Source of the DNA: a virus
Reading direction: 5' to 3' (one strand)
Length of the DNA: 57,486 nt
IMG/VR virus record: IMGVR_UViG_3300042298_002341
Location: 1-57,486 of that record
Shown here: positions 16,459 through 24,528 of the stretch, in pieces
Layout: every line of letters begins with the position of its first letter
Numbering within the stretch: position 1 is the first letter of the stretch
Made by a program: the position numbers and the translations under genes
The notes under the pieces: model-generated
Seen by the model: only the letters and a program-made list of their open reading frames with translations
What the model was told of the DNA's origin: nothing
Database searches by the model: none

Positions 16459-16842
16459 ATGCCCCAGCCGTTCGCGTCAGGCAAGCACTCTATCGCGGAG
16501 TGCGACCGCTGCGGGTTTCGCTTCAAGCTACGTCAGCTTAAGCAGCTGACGATCAAGTTCACGCAAGTGAACATCATGGTCTGCCGCGAGTGCTGGGAGG
16601 CCAGTCACCCTCAACTGCTGCTTGGTACGTTCCCGGTCAGCGACCCGCAGGCGGTGCGCAACCCTCGGCCGGATCGCAGCTACGTCGCCTCGGGGCTCAA
16701 CGTGCTGGGCAACCCCGGCGACGGCAGTCGCATCACACAGTGGGGGTGGGCTCCGGTGGGCGGTGCCCGCAACGACGATGACGGCTTGACGCCAAACTAC
16801 TTGGTGAGCCGCGCAGAACTCGGTACAGTCACGGTATCTTAG
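16459..16842 (+). CDS. Zinc-ribbon structural-region protein
   Basis: 127 residues with two CxxC pairs, CDRC (15-18) and CREC (42-45), forming a likely zinc ribbon, followed by an unstructured tail with DPQAVRNPRPDRSYV. The opening PFASGKHSIAECDRCGFRFK is shared with proteins of related podophages in the same place after the adaptor gene. Function unknown; possibly a minor connector or DNA-contacting protein. Confidence 0.65.
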   Translation: MPQPFASGKHSIAECDRCGFRFKLRQLKQLTIKFTQVNIMVCRECWEASHPQLLLGTFPVSDPQAVRNPRPDRSYVASGLNVLGNPGDGSRITQWGWAPVGGARNDDDGLTPNYLVSRAELGTVTVS

Positions 16843-16856
16843 CCTCGGAGGGCTAC

Positions 16857-17009
16857 ATGAACAAGATGAAGAAGGTCGCATCGGCTGAAGTCAAGAAGCA
16901 CGAACAGCGGATGCACAAGATGGCCAAGGGCGGTGTCACGTCCGCGATGGCTCAGCAGATGGGCCGCAACATGGCCCGCGTCAAGAACCAAGGCAAGGTG
17001 GGGAAATGA
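16857..17009 (+). CDS. Very small basic protein with MAKGG motif
   Basis: 50 residues, strongly basic, opening MNKMKKVASAEVKKHEQRMH, with KMAKGGVT at 21-28 and a Met/Arg-rich end. CGGAGGG sits seven bases before the ATG and the stop overlaps the next ATG. Members of this type occur among small late genes of related phages. Function unknown; it shares the A-x-G-G motif of neighbouring late proteins. Confidence 0.55.
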   Translation: MNKMKKVASAEVKKHEQRMHKMAKGGVTSAMAQQMGRNMARVKNQGKVGK

Positions 17010-17170
17010 AAACGCCTGCACAGAAGCCTGAGCCGACCCTCCAGAACCTGCGGGTGACGGTGGGGCCGTACTCCAACAAAGCGTGCCCGGAGCCGAAGAC
17101 TTCGGGCGTCAAGACGCGCGGCAACGGCGCGGCTACCAAGGGCACCACGGCGCGTGGACCGATGGCGTAA
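17006..17170 (+). CDS. Very small protein with TRGNGAATKG motif
   Basis: 54 residues, likely flexible. The C-terminal TRGNGAATKGTTARGPMA resembles a tail seen in small late proteins of other podophages. It begins inside the preceding stop codon (ATGA) and ends three bases before the next gene. Function unknown. Confidence 0.55.
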   Translation: MKTPAQKPEPTLQNLRVTVGPYSNKACPEPKTSGVKTRGNGAATKGTTARGPMA

Positions 17171-17173
17171 GAC

Positions 17174-17830
17174 ATGACCTACACCGAGCTTGTCGCGGCC
17201 CTACAGGGGTTCTTGGAGAACACGTTCGACACGGTGGATGTGAACACCTGCATCAAGCAGGCTGAGCAGCGCATCTACCTGACGATTGGGTTCGCCGCAA
17301 CTCGGAAGGCTGCGACGTTGACGGCCACGATCTCGTCGCCGTACGTCACCTGCCCGTCGGACTTTCTATCTGCCCACTCCCTCGCCGTGGTGCCCGCCTC
17401 TGGCGTCTACACCTACCTGCTGAACAAAGACCCCAGCTTCATCCGCGAAGCGTACCCGACGGTGGCTGCTGTCGGGTTGCCCAAGGTGTACGGCATCTAC
17501 GGGGTCGATCAGGCAGATGCGAAGGAGCTTCGGTTTATCCTCGGACCGACGCCCGATCTGGCCTACAGCCTAGCGCTGGAGTATTACCACTACCCCGAGT
17601 CGATCACGACGGCTGCAACGGGTCGGACATGGCTGGGCGACAACGTGGACTCCGTGCTGTTGTACGGTGCGCTGGTCGAGTGCTACACCTTCCTCAAGGG
17701 TGAAGCGGACCTCATCAAGCTGTACGATGACAAGTATAAGGAAGCGCTGCTGCTCGCCAAGCGGTTGGGTGACGGTGCGGAGAAGCAGGATCAGTACCGC
17801 TCAGGCTTCCAGAAGACCCCGGTGAGGTGA
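17174..17830 (+). CDS. Connector/adaptor-like structural protein
   Basis: 218 residues opening MTYTELVAALQGFLENTF, followed by CIKQAEQRIYLTI and the pattern TCPSDFLSAHSLAVVP. The later part (LEYYHYPESITTA, TWLGDNVDSVLLYGALVECY) is typical of a phage family called adaptor or tail connector in several podo- and siphophages. It probably packs between portal and tail. The product class is likely but its place in the neck is not shown by the sequence. Confidence 0.6.
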   Translation: MTYTELVAALQGFLENTFDTVDVNTCIKQAEQRIYLTIGFAATRKAATLTATISSPYVTCPSDFLSAHSLAVVPASGVYTYLLNKDPSFIREAYPTVAAVGLPKVYGIYGVDQADAKELRFILGPTPDLAYSLALEYYHYPESITTAATGRTWLGDNVDSVLLYGALVECYTFLKGEADLIKLYDDKYKEALLLAKRLGDGAEKQDQYRSGFQKTPVR

Positions 17831-17831
17831 C

Positions 17832-18260
17832 ATGCCGATCTCCCAAGGACTCACCACATCGTTCAAGGTCGGCCTGCTCACAGCGTCGTTCAACTTCAAC
17901 GCCGGCACCTACAAGCTCGCGCTCTATGGCGCGACGGCTGACATCGGGCCGAGCACCACAGCCTACACAGCCGTGGGCGAGATCTCGGGCACGGGCTACA
18001 CGGCTGGCGGGGCCATCATCACGGTCACGACTGCGCCGACCTCCACGGGCACGACGGCGTTCTTCGGCTTCAGCAACGCCACATGGACGGGCGCGTCGTT
18101 CGTTGCACGCGGCGGGCTTATCTACCTCGCCAACGGGACCACCAACCCGAGCATCGCGGTGCTGGACTTCGGTTCTGACAAGGTGGCGACTCCGGCTGTG
18201 CCGTTCGTGGTGACGATGCCGCCGCCCACTGCAACCTCTGCCCTCATTCGACTGCCATGA
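17832..18260 (+). CDS. Beta-rich minor virion protein
   Basis: 142 residues with a widely shared pattern: FKLALYGATADI-type strands (YKLALYGATADIGPSTTAYT), then EISGTGYTAGG and ARGGLIYLANGTTN with VLDFGSDKVATP. Proteins of this type are common in virions of cyanophages and other marine or freshwater phages. The fold is probably a beta-sandwich, for decoration or fibre attachment. It shares four bases with the following fibre gene. Confidence 0.65.
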   Translation: MPISQGLTTSFKVGLLTASFNFNAGTYKLALYGATADIGPSTTAYTAVGEISGTGYTAGGAIITVTTAPTSTGTTAFFGFSNATWTGASFVARGGLIYLANGTTNPSIAVLDFGSDKVATPAVPFVVTMPPPTATSALIRLP

Positions 18261-19780
18261 CGACATACACGACGAATCTTGGGCTTGCGCTGCCGGTCAC
18301 GGGCGACCTGACTGGCACTTGGGGCGACACGGTCAACAATGCCATCACGAGCCTTCTGGACTCGGCTGTGGCGGGCACGACCACGCTCAGCAGCGATGCT
18401 GACGTGACGCTGACGGACACGACGGGCGCGGCCAACCAAGCAAGGCAGGCGATCATCCTCTGGACGGCGGGGGGCACGGTCACACGCAACATCACGGCTC
18501 CGGCGCGCACCAAGGCGTACATCGTCATCAACGCAACCAGCAGCACGCAGAGCATCGTGCTGCGCGGAGCGGGGCCTACGACGGGTGTCACCGTGGTGGC
18601 CGGCGAGCGCTGCCTTGTGGCGTGGAACGGCACCGACTTCGTGAAGGTCGGATCGACCGTCTTCTCGGGCACCTTGGGCGTCGCCAACGGCGGCACGGGC
18701 GCAACCTCGCTCACGCTCAACAACGTCTTGCTGGGCAACGGCACCTCGGCCGTTCAGGTTGTCGCGCCGGGTACGAATGGCAACGTACTCACGAGCGACG
18801 GCACAACGTGGACAAGCGCGGCTGCGCCGGGTGGTGCCAACCTCCAAGTCTTCAGTTCGTCCGGCACATGGACGAAGCCTAGCGGCGCTCAGTTCGTGAT
18901 GGTGGAACTCTGGGGCGGCGGCGGCGGTGGAGCAAGTGGGCGTCGCGGTGCAACATCAACAACGCGCGGCGGCGGCTCGGGAGGTGGCGGCGGGGCATTT
19001 AATACGCGAGTATTCCTTGCTTCTGACCTGACATCGACTGTTTCCGTCACGGTTGGCGCGGGCGGGACGGGCGGCGCTGCAATCACTGCCGACAATACAA
19101 GCGGAAACAACGGCAGCGCAGGCGGCACAACTTCGTTTGGTTCATACCTGGACGCGGGAGGCGGCGGCGCTGGTGCAGGCGGCGCAACCTCCGATTATGC
19201 AGGGCTGGGAAGTGCGGGTGGAAATGGCGGCACCATCGGATCACGCGTCAACACTGCCTCGCCGGTTGTCGGCTTTCCGGGCGGGAGTGGTGGAGGTAGT
19301 ACCATATCCCAGCAGGCTGGCAATGGTGGGGGATATGGTGGCGGCGGCGGCTCGTCAACAATGGGCGACACTCTTACAAACGTTGGTAACGGCGGTGGCC
19401 GTTCGGCCTTTGGTGGCGGCGGTGGCGGTGCAGGCGGCTCGATAGCGTCTAACAACACCCCGCGTTCTCCAACGGTGGGCGGCGGTATTCTTGATTCGAC
19501 AAACAGCCAAATTGGCGGCGGCGGGGCGGTTGGCACAAATCCTAACATCAACGTTAGTAATACTGGAACCGATAGCGGCACGGCGGGTGCGGCTGGCTCA
19601 ACTAAGATTGGCGGTGGTGGCGGCGCTCCGGGGTCTGGGGACGGCGGGACGGGCGGCGCTGGTGGTGCGGGCGGTAGTCAAGGCGGCGGCGGCGGTGGCG
19701 GCGGTGCAGCGCTAAACGGTAACAATACTGGCGCAGGCGGCGCTGGTGGCGCAGGCTACGCCCGCATCTACTCGTGGTGA
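18257..19780 (+). CDS. Tail fibre/adhesin with polyglycine-rich domain
   Basis: 507 residues. The N-terminal domain (about 1-130: LGLALPVTGDLTGTWGDTVN) is a virion-attachment domain common in phage fibres. It is followed by the fibre motif GTLGVANGGTGATSLTLNN and by NGNVLTSDGTTWTSA. Residues ~210-500 are dominated by glycine runs alternating with short variable loops, ending GGAGGAGYARIYSW. Such regions can form polyglycine-II helix sandwiches, as in the T-even-type gp38 adhesins, with host contact through the loops. Likely receptor-binding protein. A fibre-assembly-like gene follows directly. Confidence 0.75.
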   Translation: MTTYTTNLGLALPVTGDLTGTWGDTVNNAITSLLDSAVAGTTTLSSDADVTLTDTTGAANQARQAIILWTAGGTVTRNITAPARTKAYIVINATSSTQSIVLRGAGPTTGVTVVAGERCLVAWNGTDFVKVGSTVFSGTLGVANGGTGATSLTLNNVLLGNGTSAVQVVAPGTNGNVLTSDGTTWTSAAAPGGANLQVFSSSGTWTKPSGAQFVMVELWGGGGGGASGRRGATSTTRGGGSGGGGGAFNTRVFLASDLTSTVSVTVGAGGTGGAAITADNTSGNNGSAGGTTSFGSYLDAGGGGAGAGGATSDYAGLGSAGGNGGTIGSRVNTASPVVGFPGGSGGGSTISQQAGNGGGYGGGGGSSTMGDTLTNVGNGGGRSAFGGGGGGAGGSIASNNTPRSPTVGGGILDSTNSQIGGGGAVGTNPNINVSNTGTDSGTAGAAGSTKIGGGGGAPGSGDGGTGGAGGAGGSQGGGGGGGGAALNGNNTGAGGAGGAGYARIYSW

Positions 19781-19785
19781 GCGAC

Positions 19786-20295
19786 ATGAGATACGCGATC
19801 ATTCAAGGCGGAATCGTCGTCAACGTGGTGCTGGCCGAGCCCGAGTTCGCGGCCGAGCAGGGATGGATTGCAGCGCCCGACGAGGTATCGACCGGGTGGC
19901 TCTACGACGGGTCCACCTTCAGCCCGCCGCCGCCCGTGGTCAAGCCGCCCGAGGAGTGGCACAAGGAGATCAAGGCCGAGCGCGACCGCCGCACACTTGA
20001 AGGCGGCTACCCCGTCGCGGGCAAGTGGTTCCATTCCGACACCGTGAGCCGCACGCAGCAGCTTGGGCTGGTCATGATGGGTGCGAACCTGCCGGCGGGC
20101 ATCCAGTGGAAGACGATGGATGGCACCTTCGTGACGATGACCCCGGCGCTCGCGCAGCTACTGTTTCAGGCCGCAACCGTGCAGGACACCACGACGTTCG
20201 CCGCCGCGCAGCAGGCCATCGCACAAGCCACCGCCGACCCGGTTGGCTTCAACTTGGCCACCATCGCGTGGCCCGCCATCTACACCCCGTCATGA
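19786..20295 (+). CDS. DUF4376-containing fibre-associated protein
   Basis: 169 residues. The start MRYAIIQGGIVVNVVLAEPE resembles tail-fibre assembly proteins. The C-terminal part from about residue 60 has ERDRRTLEGGYPVAGKWFHS and GLVMMGANLPAGIQWKTMDG, the signature of DUF4376. The gene follows the adhesin immediately, as fibre chaperones usually do. I chose the ATG five bases after the fibre stop; a GTG four codons earlier is possible. It may be a fibre chaperone or a fibre tip component. Confidence 0.7.
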   Translation: MRYAIIQGGIVVNVVLAEPEFAAEQGWIAAPDEVSTGWLYDGSTFSPPPPVVKPPEEWHKEIKAERDRRTLEGGYPVAGKWFHSDTVSRTQQLGLVMMGANLPAGIQWKTMDGTFVTMTPALAQLLFQAATVQDTTTFAAAQQAIAQATADPVGFNLATIAWPAIYTPS

Positions 20296-20606
20296 GACGC
20301 ATCTGGGCGCATCAGGTCTTCGTGGCGCTGGATCAACTGGCCAACGCCATCCTCGCCGGCTGGGCGGATGAGACCATCTCCGCACGGTCTTTCCGGCTGG
20401 GCCATCGGGACAAGAAGGCCAACCGCTGGGGGCGCTGGCGCGTCATGTGGGTGCTGGTGGATGTGCTGTTCTGGCCGCAGGATCTGTGGCTGTACTTCCG
20501 CGACGGCGCGTGGCCGCTCGTCAAACATTGCGAGCGTGCTTACATCAGCGAGTGCGACAGGCTGGGCCTGCCGCCTGAGTACCGGGACAAAAAACACCAT
20601 GCTTGA
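20292..20606 (+). CDS. Conserved protein of the lysis block, function unknown
   Basis: 104 residues opening MRRIWAHQVFVALDQLANAI, with LAGWADETISARSFRLG and a tryptophan-rich middle (WVLVDVLFWPQDLWLYF). It resembles small proteins found beside holin and lysozyme genes in many proteobacterial phages. It could be membrane-associated through the hydrophobic middle. No spanin or catalytic motif is seen. It overlaps genes at both ends. Confidence 0.6.
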   Translation: MRRIWAHQVFVALDQLANAILAGWADETISARSFRLGHRDKKANRWGRWRVMWVLVDVLFWPQDLWLYFRDGAWPLVKHCERAYISECDRLGLPPEYRDKKHHA

Positions 20607-21156
20607 GATCCTATCCTTCATCACGGGCTTTCTCGGCCCTGTCGTACCGCAGGTCTTCAAGTGGTTCGAGCGCAAGCAGGAGTACCAGCACGAACTCGCC
20701 CTGATGGAACTGCGGATGAAGCAGGGCGCTCAGGAGCACCTGTGGCGTATGGAGTCGATCAACGCCTCGGCCGACATTGCCGAGATGCAGACCCTGCGCA
20801 CACCGCAGACATCGTTCGGGGTGCAACTGCTCGACGCTGCCAAGGAATGGGTGAGCGACACCCGATGGGGCGCAGCAGTCATAGTGCCGGTGTTCTACCT
20901 GTTCGCGCTGCTGGACTTCGTGCTTGGCATGGTGCGGCCTGTCATCACCTACGCCGCGTTCGGGTTCTACATGGTCTACAAGTGGACCCTGTTCCAATCG
21001 CTCGCCGCCAACACCACCAAAGAAGCTGCCATCCTCGCCACTTGGACCGATCAGGACTGGGCGGTGCTGCTGCTCGTTCTGGGCTACTACTTCGGCCAGC
21101 GCAGCATGAAGGCGGCATTCGGTGGGTCAACCCAAACGGATAAGCGTGCCAACTGA
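20599..21156 (+). CDS. Holin, GTA-type 3TM (probable)
   Basis: 185 residues. A soluble coiled N-terminal half (KWFERKQEYQHELALMELRM) is followed by three hydrophobic spans (about 92-111, 113-131 and 153-167) and a short basic tail, the layout of the three-TM holin family first noted in gene transfer agents. It would perforate the inner membrane to release the lysozyme encoded two bases downstream. Start chosen at the ATG overlapping the previous stop region. Confidence 0.7.
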   Translation: MLEILSFITGFLGPVVPQVFKWFERKQEYQHELALMELRMKQGAQEHLWRMESINASADIAEMQTLRTPQTSFGVQLLDAAKEWVSDTRWGAAVIVPVFYLFALLDFVLGMVRPVITYAAFGFYMVYKWTLFQSLAANTTKEAAILATWTDQDWAVLLLVLGYYFGQRSMKAAFGGSTQTDKRAN

Positions 21157-21158
21157 CT

Positions 21159-21632
21159 ATGAGCGGTCGCTGGCTGCACCTCGCCCGTGATCTCGGCCAC
21201 GAGTTCGAGGGCTTGCATCGGGTCGGCAAGGATGGGTTGATCTACCCGTACCACGACCCGGTGGGGTTCCCCACGCAGGGCTGGGGCCGGCTGTTGAGCC
21301 GCAACAAATGGGAGTCGCTGAGCAAGTATCACGCGATCACCCGCGCCGAGGCCGACGAATGGTTTGAGCGCGATCTCGCCCGCCACGCTCGCGCTGTGTG
21401 GGCTCTGTGCCCGGTGCCTATGACGCCGGGGCAGTTTGCGGCGCTCACGGACTTCTCTTTCAACGCCGGTCCGGGTAACCTAGAGATCAGTGCGCTGCGC
21501 CGCCGCCTGCTGCGGGGGGACTACGAGGGTGCGGCCAACGAATTCCCGCGCTGGGTCTACGCGCAAGGTATCAAACTCCCCGGCCTCGTGCGCCGTCGTG
21601 CGGCTGAGCGCGACCTGTTCCTGAAGGAGTAG
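21159..21632 (+). CDS. Lysozyme (GH24, T4-type endolysin)
   Basis: Cleaves the glycan strands of peptidoglycan for lysis. The catalytic triad pattern is visible: E17 in HEFEG, D33 in YHDPVGF and T39 in PTQGWG. LTDFSFNAGPGNLE (about 96-109) and the C-terminal RWVYAQGIKLPGLVRRRAAE match GH24 phage lysozymes. There is no signal peptide or SAR anchor, so release depends on a holin; one lies immediately upstream. Length (157) is normal for the family. Confidence 0.95.
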   Translation: MSGRWLHLARDLGHEFEGLHRVGKDGLIYPYHDPVGFPTQGWGRLLSRNKWESLSKYHAITRAEADEWFERDLARHARAVWALCPVPMTPGQFAALTDFSFNAGPGNLEISALRRRLLRGDYEGAANEFPRWVYAQGIKLPGLVRRRAAERDLFLKE

Positions 21633-21642
21633 TCGTGCTAGC

Positions 21643-22365
21643 TTATTGCTCTGCTTTGCGCTTAGCCCAGTACGCTTTCATGGCTTCGGATTGGCGTCGT
21701 CGCTGTTCGGGGGATCTAAGCGTAGCCGCACGCTTGGCAGCGATGGTTGGATCGCTGTTAAGTACCTTGTGGTACTCGCGCATGGGATTGCTAGGATCTA
21801 GCAGTCGCTCCCTGCGGCGCTGTTTTTCTTCATCTGAGTGCAGCGGCCTTCCTAGCTTCTTGGCTAACATCATAGTGCGATACTCAGGATCAGCCCACTT
21901 AGCTTTTATTTTTGCGCGAACTTCTTCTCGTTTAGCGGGGTTGGCATCGCCTGCAAACTTCTCGCGAATATCAGCGTCTTTCATGCGCTTTGCTTGTTTG
22001 GCTCTGGCAGCTTCCCCCCTAATCGGATGGTTAGGGTCTAGTAAGGCTTGTCTCAACTTCTCTATGTGTTCGGCAGAACGAGGGTGAGCACCTTGACCTC
22101 CCGGCATCAGATTAGTAAGCGTTCCAGTGCCCATCTGTATACGCCCATACAGTTCGATAAGTTGCGTTTCCACACGAGTGCCTTCTTCAATGCTGGCCAC
22201 CGGGCGAAGTTCAACTACAATCCTGTCTACCCCAACTTCGAGCATTTTTTGCCGACACAGCCAATTCCTGTTACCTTCATTACGGGGGTTGGTGCGCCTG
22301 CGGTTTTTTGTAAACCCGACGTAGAATGGAGAGCCTTCGGGCGTTTTCCAGATGTAGACGTACAA
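21643..22365 (-). CDS. GIY-YIG homing endonuclease (TTG start)
   Basis: 240 residues on the strand opposite all neighbours. The N-terminus YVYIWKTPEGSPFYVGFTKN holds the GIY-YIG pair (YVY...FYVG), with R24-R25 and a later catalytic-type E within EEGTRVETQLIELYG. The C-terminal half is rich in basic helices like NUMOD-type DNA-binding repeats (SAEHIEKLRQALLDP; SPEQRRRQSEAMKAYW). I chose a TTG start because AAGGAG lies six bases upstream. Longer in-frame starts would run into the next gene and lack homology. Likely a mobile selfish gene inserted between lysozyme and nozzle genes. Confidence 0.85.
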   Translation of the reverse strand: MYVYIWKTPEGSPFYVGFTKNRRRTNPRNEGNRNWLCRQKMLEVGVDRIVVELRPVASIEEGTRVETQLIELYGRIQMGTGTLTNLMPGGQGAHPRSAEHIEKLRQALLDPNHPIRGEAARAKQAKRMKDADIREKFAGDANPAKREEVRAKIKAKWADPEYRTMMLAKKLGRPLHSDEEKQRRRERLLDPSNPMREYHKVLNSDPTIAAKRAATLRSPEQRRRQSEAMKAYWAKRKAEQ

Positions 22366-22404
22366 GATGTTCTCCTTGTTGGTGGCCGGTAGGGGGAGTG
22401 TACC

Positions 22405-24528
22405 ATGGGCCTTGTGAAAGTCAAATTCTCTTCCGGCGTTAATCGCGAAAATACCCGCTACACCACCGAAGGGGGCTGGTACGACTGCGACAAGATTCGC
22501 TTTCGTCAAGGCACACCTGAGCAGATAGGCGGCTGGGCGCGTATATCAGCCAACACGTTCATCGGCATCTGCCGCTCGCTTTGGAACTGGGTCACGCTGG
22601 GGGCGCTCAATCTCATGGGCGTGGGCACCAACCGCAAGTTCTACATCGAGCTTGGGGGTGCGTACAACGATGTCACGCCGATCCGCTCTACCGCCACGCT
22701 GACCAACCCCTTCACGGCCACCAACGGCTCCTCCACCATCACGGTTGCGCACATTGCGCACGGCGCTGCCACGGGCGACTACGTCACGTTCATGGGTGCC
22801 GGCATCACGGGGCTCGGCGGCAACATCACGGCTGCGCTGCTCAAAGGCGAGTTCCAGATCACGGTCACCACCGCCAACGCCTACACCATCACAGTGGGGG
22901 CCACAGCCAACGCCACGGACGCTGCAGGCTCGCCCGGCGGCGGGACGGTCATTGCGCAGTATCAGGTCAACTCCGGCGAGACGGCTACGGTGCCGCTGGT
23001 GGGCTGGGGCTCGGGCGGCTGGGGTATCTCCTCGTGGGGCGGCAACGGCCCCGCGCCGTTGAACCCGACAGCGCCTGCTCTGCGCATCTGGAACCAGCAG
23101 AACTTCGGCGAAGACCTCGTGTACGGCCCCAACGGCGGGCCGCTGTACTACTGGGATGCCACCAAGGGCGTGGCCCCGAGCACGGTCACCATCACCATCG
23201 CGTCTCCCGGCGTCGTCACGTTCGGCTTTGCGCCCAACAACGGCATGGTGGTGTCCTTCACCACGACGGGGGCGCTGCCCACGGGTCTGTCGGTCGGGAC
23301 GTACTACTACATCGTCAACGCTGCGGGCTTCACGGGGCAGCTTTCGTTGACCTACAACGGCACACCGATCAACACCTCGGGCTCGCAGTCGGGCACGCAC
23401 TCGCTGTCGGTGCGTGGGGTGCCGCTGTCGTCCATGCCCGGTGCCTCGAACACGCCGACCTTCGTGAACTACGCGCTGGTCTCGGACATCAGCCGGTTCG
23501 TCTTCGCCTTCGGCACCAATGAGCTTGGCGGGACGGTGGTTGACCCGATGCTGGTGCGCTGGTCCGATCAGGAGGATGCGGCCAACTGGACGCCCTCGGC
23601 CACGACGCAGGCTGGGTTCACTCGGCTGTCCAACGGCTCGTTGATCCAGACGGCCATCCAGACCCGGCAGGAGATCGTCGTTTTCACCGACTCGGCGCTG
23701 TACTCGTTCCAGTACGTCGGCCCCCCGTATGTGTGGTCATCGCAGATCCTGTCGGCCAACATCTCGGTCATCAGTTCACGCGCAGGCGCTTTGGCCTCGG
23801 GCGTCGTCTACTGGATGGGGATTGACAAGTTCTACAAGTACGACGGTCGGGTGCAGACCCTGCGCTGCGATCTGCGGCAGTACATCTACACCGACATCAA
23901 CCTCAGTCAGACTCCGCAGGTGTTTGCCAGCACCAACGAAGGGTTCAACGAGGTCTGGTGGTTCTACTGCTCGGCGGCAAGCAGCACGGTGGACCGCTAC
24001 GTCGTGTACAACTACGGCGAAGACATCTGGTACTACGGTACGCTGGCGCGTACGGCGTGGATCGACTCCCCGCTGCGGCCCAATCCGCAGGCTGCGACCT
24101 ACCTGAACAACCTCGTCTCGCACGAGTTCGGTACGGATGACAACGACACCGGCACGCCGGCTGCGATCAATTCGTACATCCAGTCCTCTGAGTTTGACAT
24201 CGGCGACGGGCACAACTTCGGCTACATCTGGCGGGTGCTGCCTGACATTACGTTCCGTGGCTCGACGGCCGGCTCGCCCACCGCCACGCTCACGCTGTTC
24301 ACGCTGAAGAACTCGGGCTCGGGCTACACCAGCCCTGCGTCGCAAGGCGGCACCAACACAGCCAGCATCGTCCGCACGGCCACCCTGCCGGTCGAGGTGT
24401 ACACCGGACAGGTCTACACGCGGGTGCGTGGTCGGCAGATTTCGCTGAAGGTCTCCAGCGCTCAGGTGGGCACGACGTGGCAGCTTGGCGCACCGCGCCT
24501 CGACATCAAGCCGGATGGGAGGAAGTAG
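22405..24528 (+). CDS. Tail nozzle-like protein (tail tubular protein B type)
   Basis: 707 residues, beta-rich. The opening FSSGVNRENTRYTTEGGWYD, then KIRFRQGTPEQIGGWARIS, and the later FSDSALYSFQYVG-type and GIDKFYKYDGRVQTL segments fit the large nozzle proteins of podophages (T7 gp12-like or P22 gp10-like propeller). Residues ~95-200 and ~250-345 are Ala/Thr/Gly-rich beta insertions. GGGGAG precedes the ATG by seven bases. The ribosome site overlaps the upstream region of the opposite-strand homing gene. Confidence 0.6.
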   Translation: MGLVKVKFSSGVNRENTRYTTEGGWYDCDKIRFRQGTPEQIGGWARISANTFIGICRSLWNWVTLGALNLMGVGTNRKFYIELGGAYNDVTPIRSTATLTNPFTATNGSSTITVAHIAHGAATGDYVTFMGAGITGLGGNITAALLKGEFQITVTTANAYTITVGATANATDAAGSPGGGTVIAQYQVNSGETATVPLVGWGSGGWGISSWGGNGPAPLNPTAPALRIWNQQNFGEDLVYGPNGGPLYYWDATKGVAPSTVTITIASPGVVTFGFAPNNGMVVSFTTTGALPTGLSVGTYYYIVNAAGFTGQLSLTYNGTPINTSGSQSGTHSLSVRGVPLSSMPGASNTPTFVNYALVSDISRFVFAFGTNELGGTVVDPMLVRWSDQEDAANWTPSATTQAGFTRLSNGSLIQTAIQTRQEIVVFTDSALYSFQYVGPPYVWSSQILSANISVISSRAGALASGVVYWMGIDKFYKYDGRVQTLRCDLRQYIYTDINLSQTPQVFASTNEGFNEVWWFYCSAASSTVDRYVVYNYGEDIWYYGTLARTAWIDSPLRPNPQAATYLNNLVSHEFGTDDNDTGTPAAINSYIQSSEFDIGDGHNFGYIWRVLPDITFRGSTAGSPTATLTLFTLKNSGSGYTSPASQGGTNTASIVRTATLPVEVYTGQVYTRVRGRQISLKVSSAQVGTTWQLGAPRLDIKPDGRK

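Noticed and set aside
18257-19780. Possible diversity-generating retroelement acting on the fibre gene
   Set aside because: No reverse transcriptase, template repeat or adenine-biased variable region is visible.
22546-23400. 284-codon leftward frame within the nozzle gene
   Set aside because: Arg/Gly-rich shadow of the forward frame, no motif.
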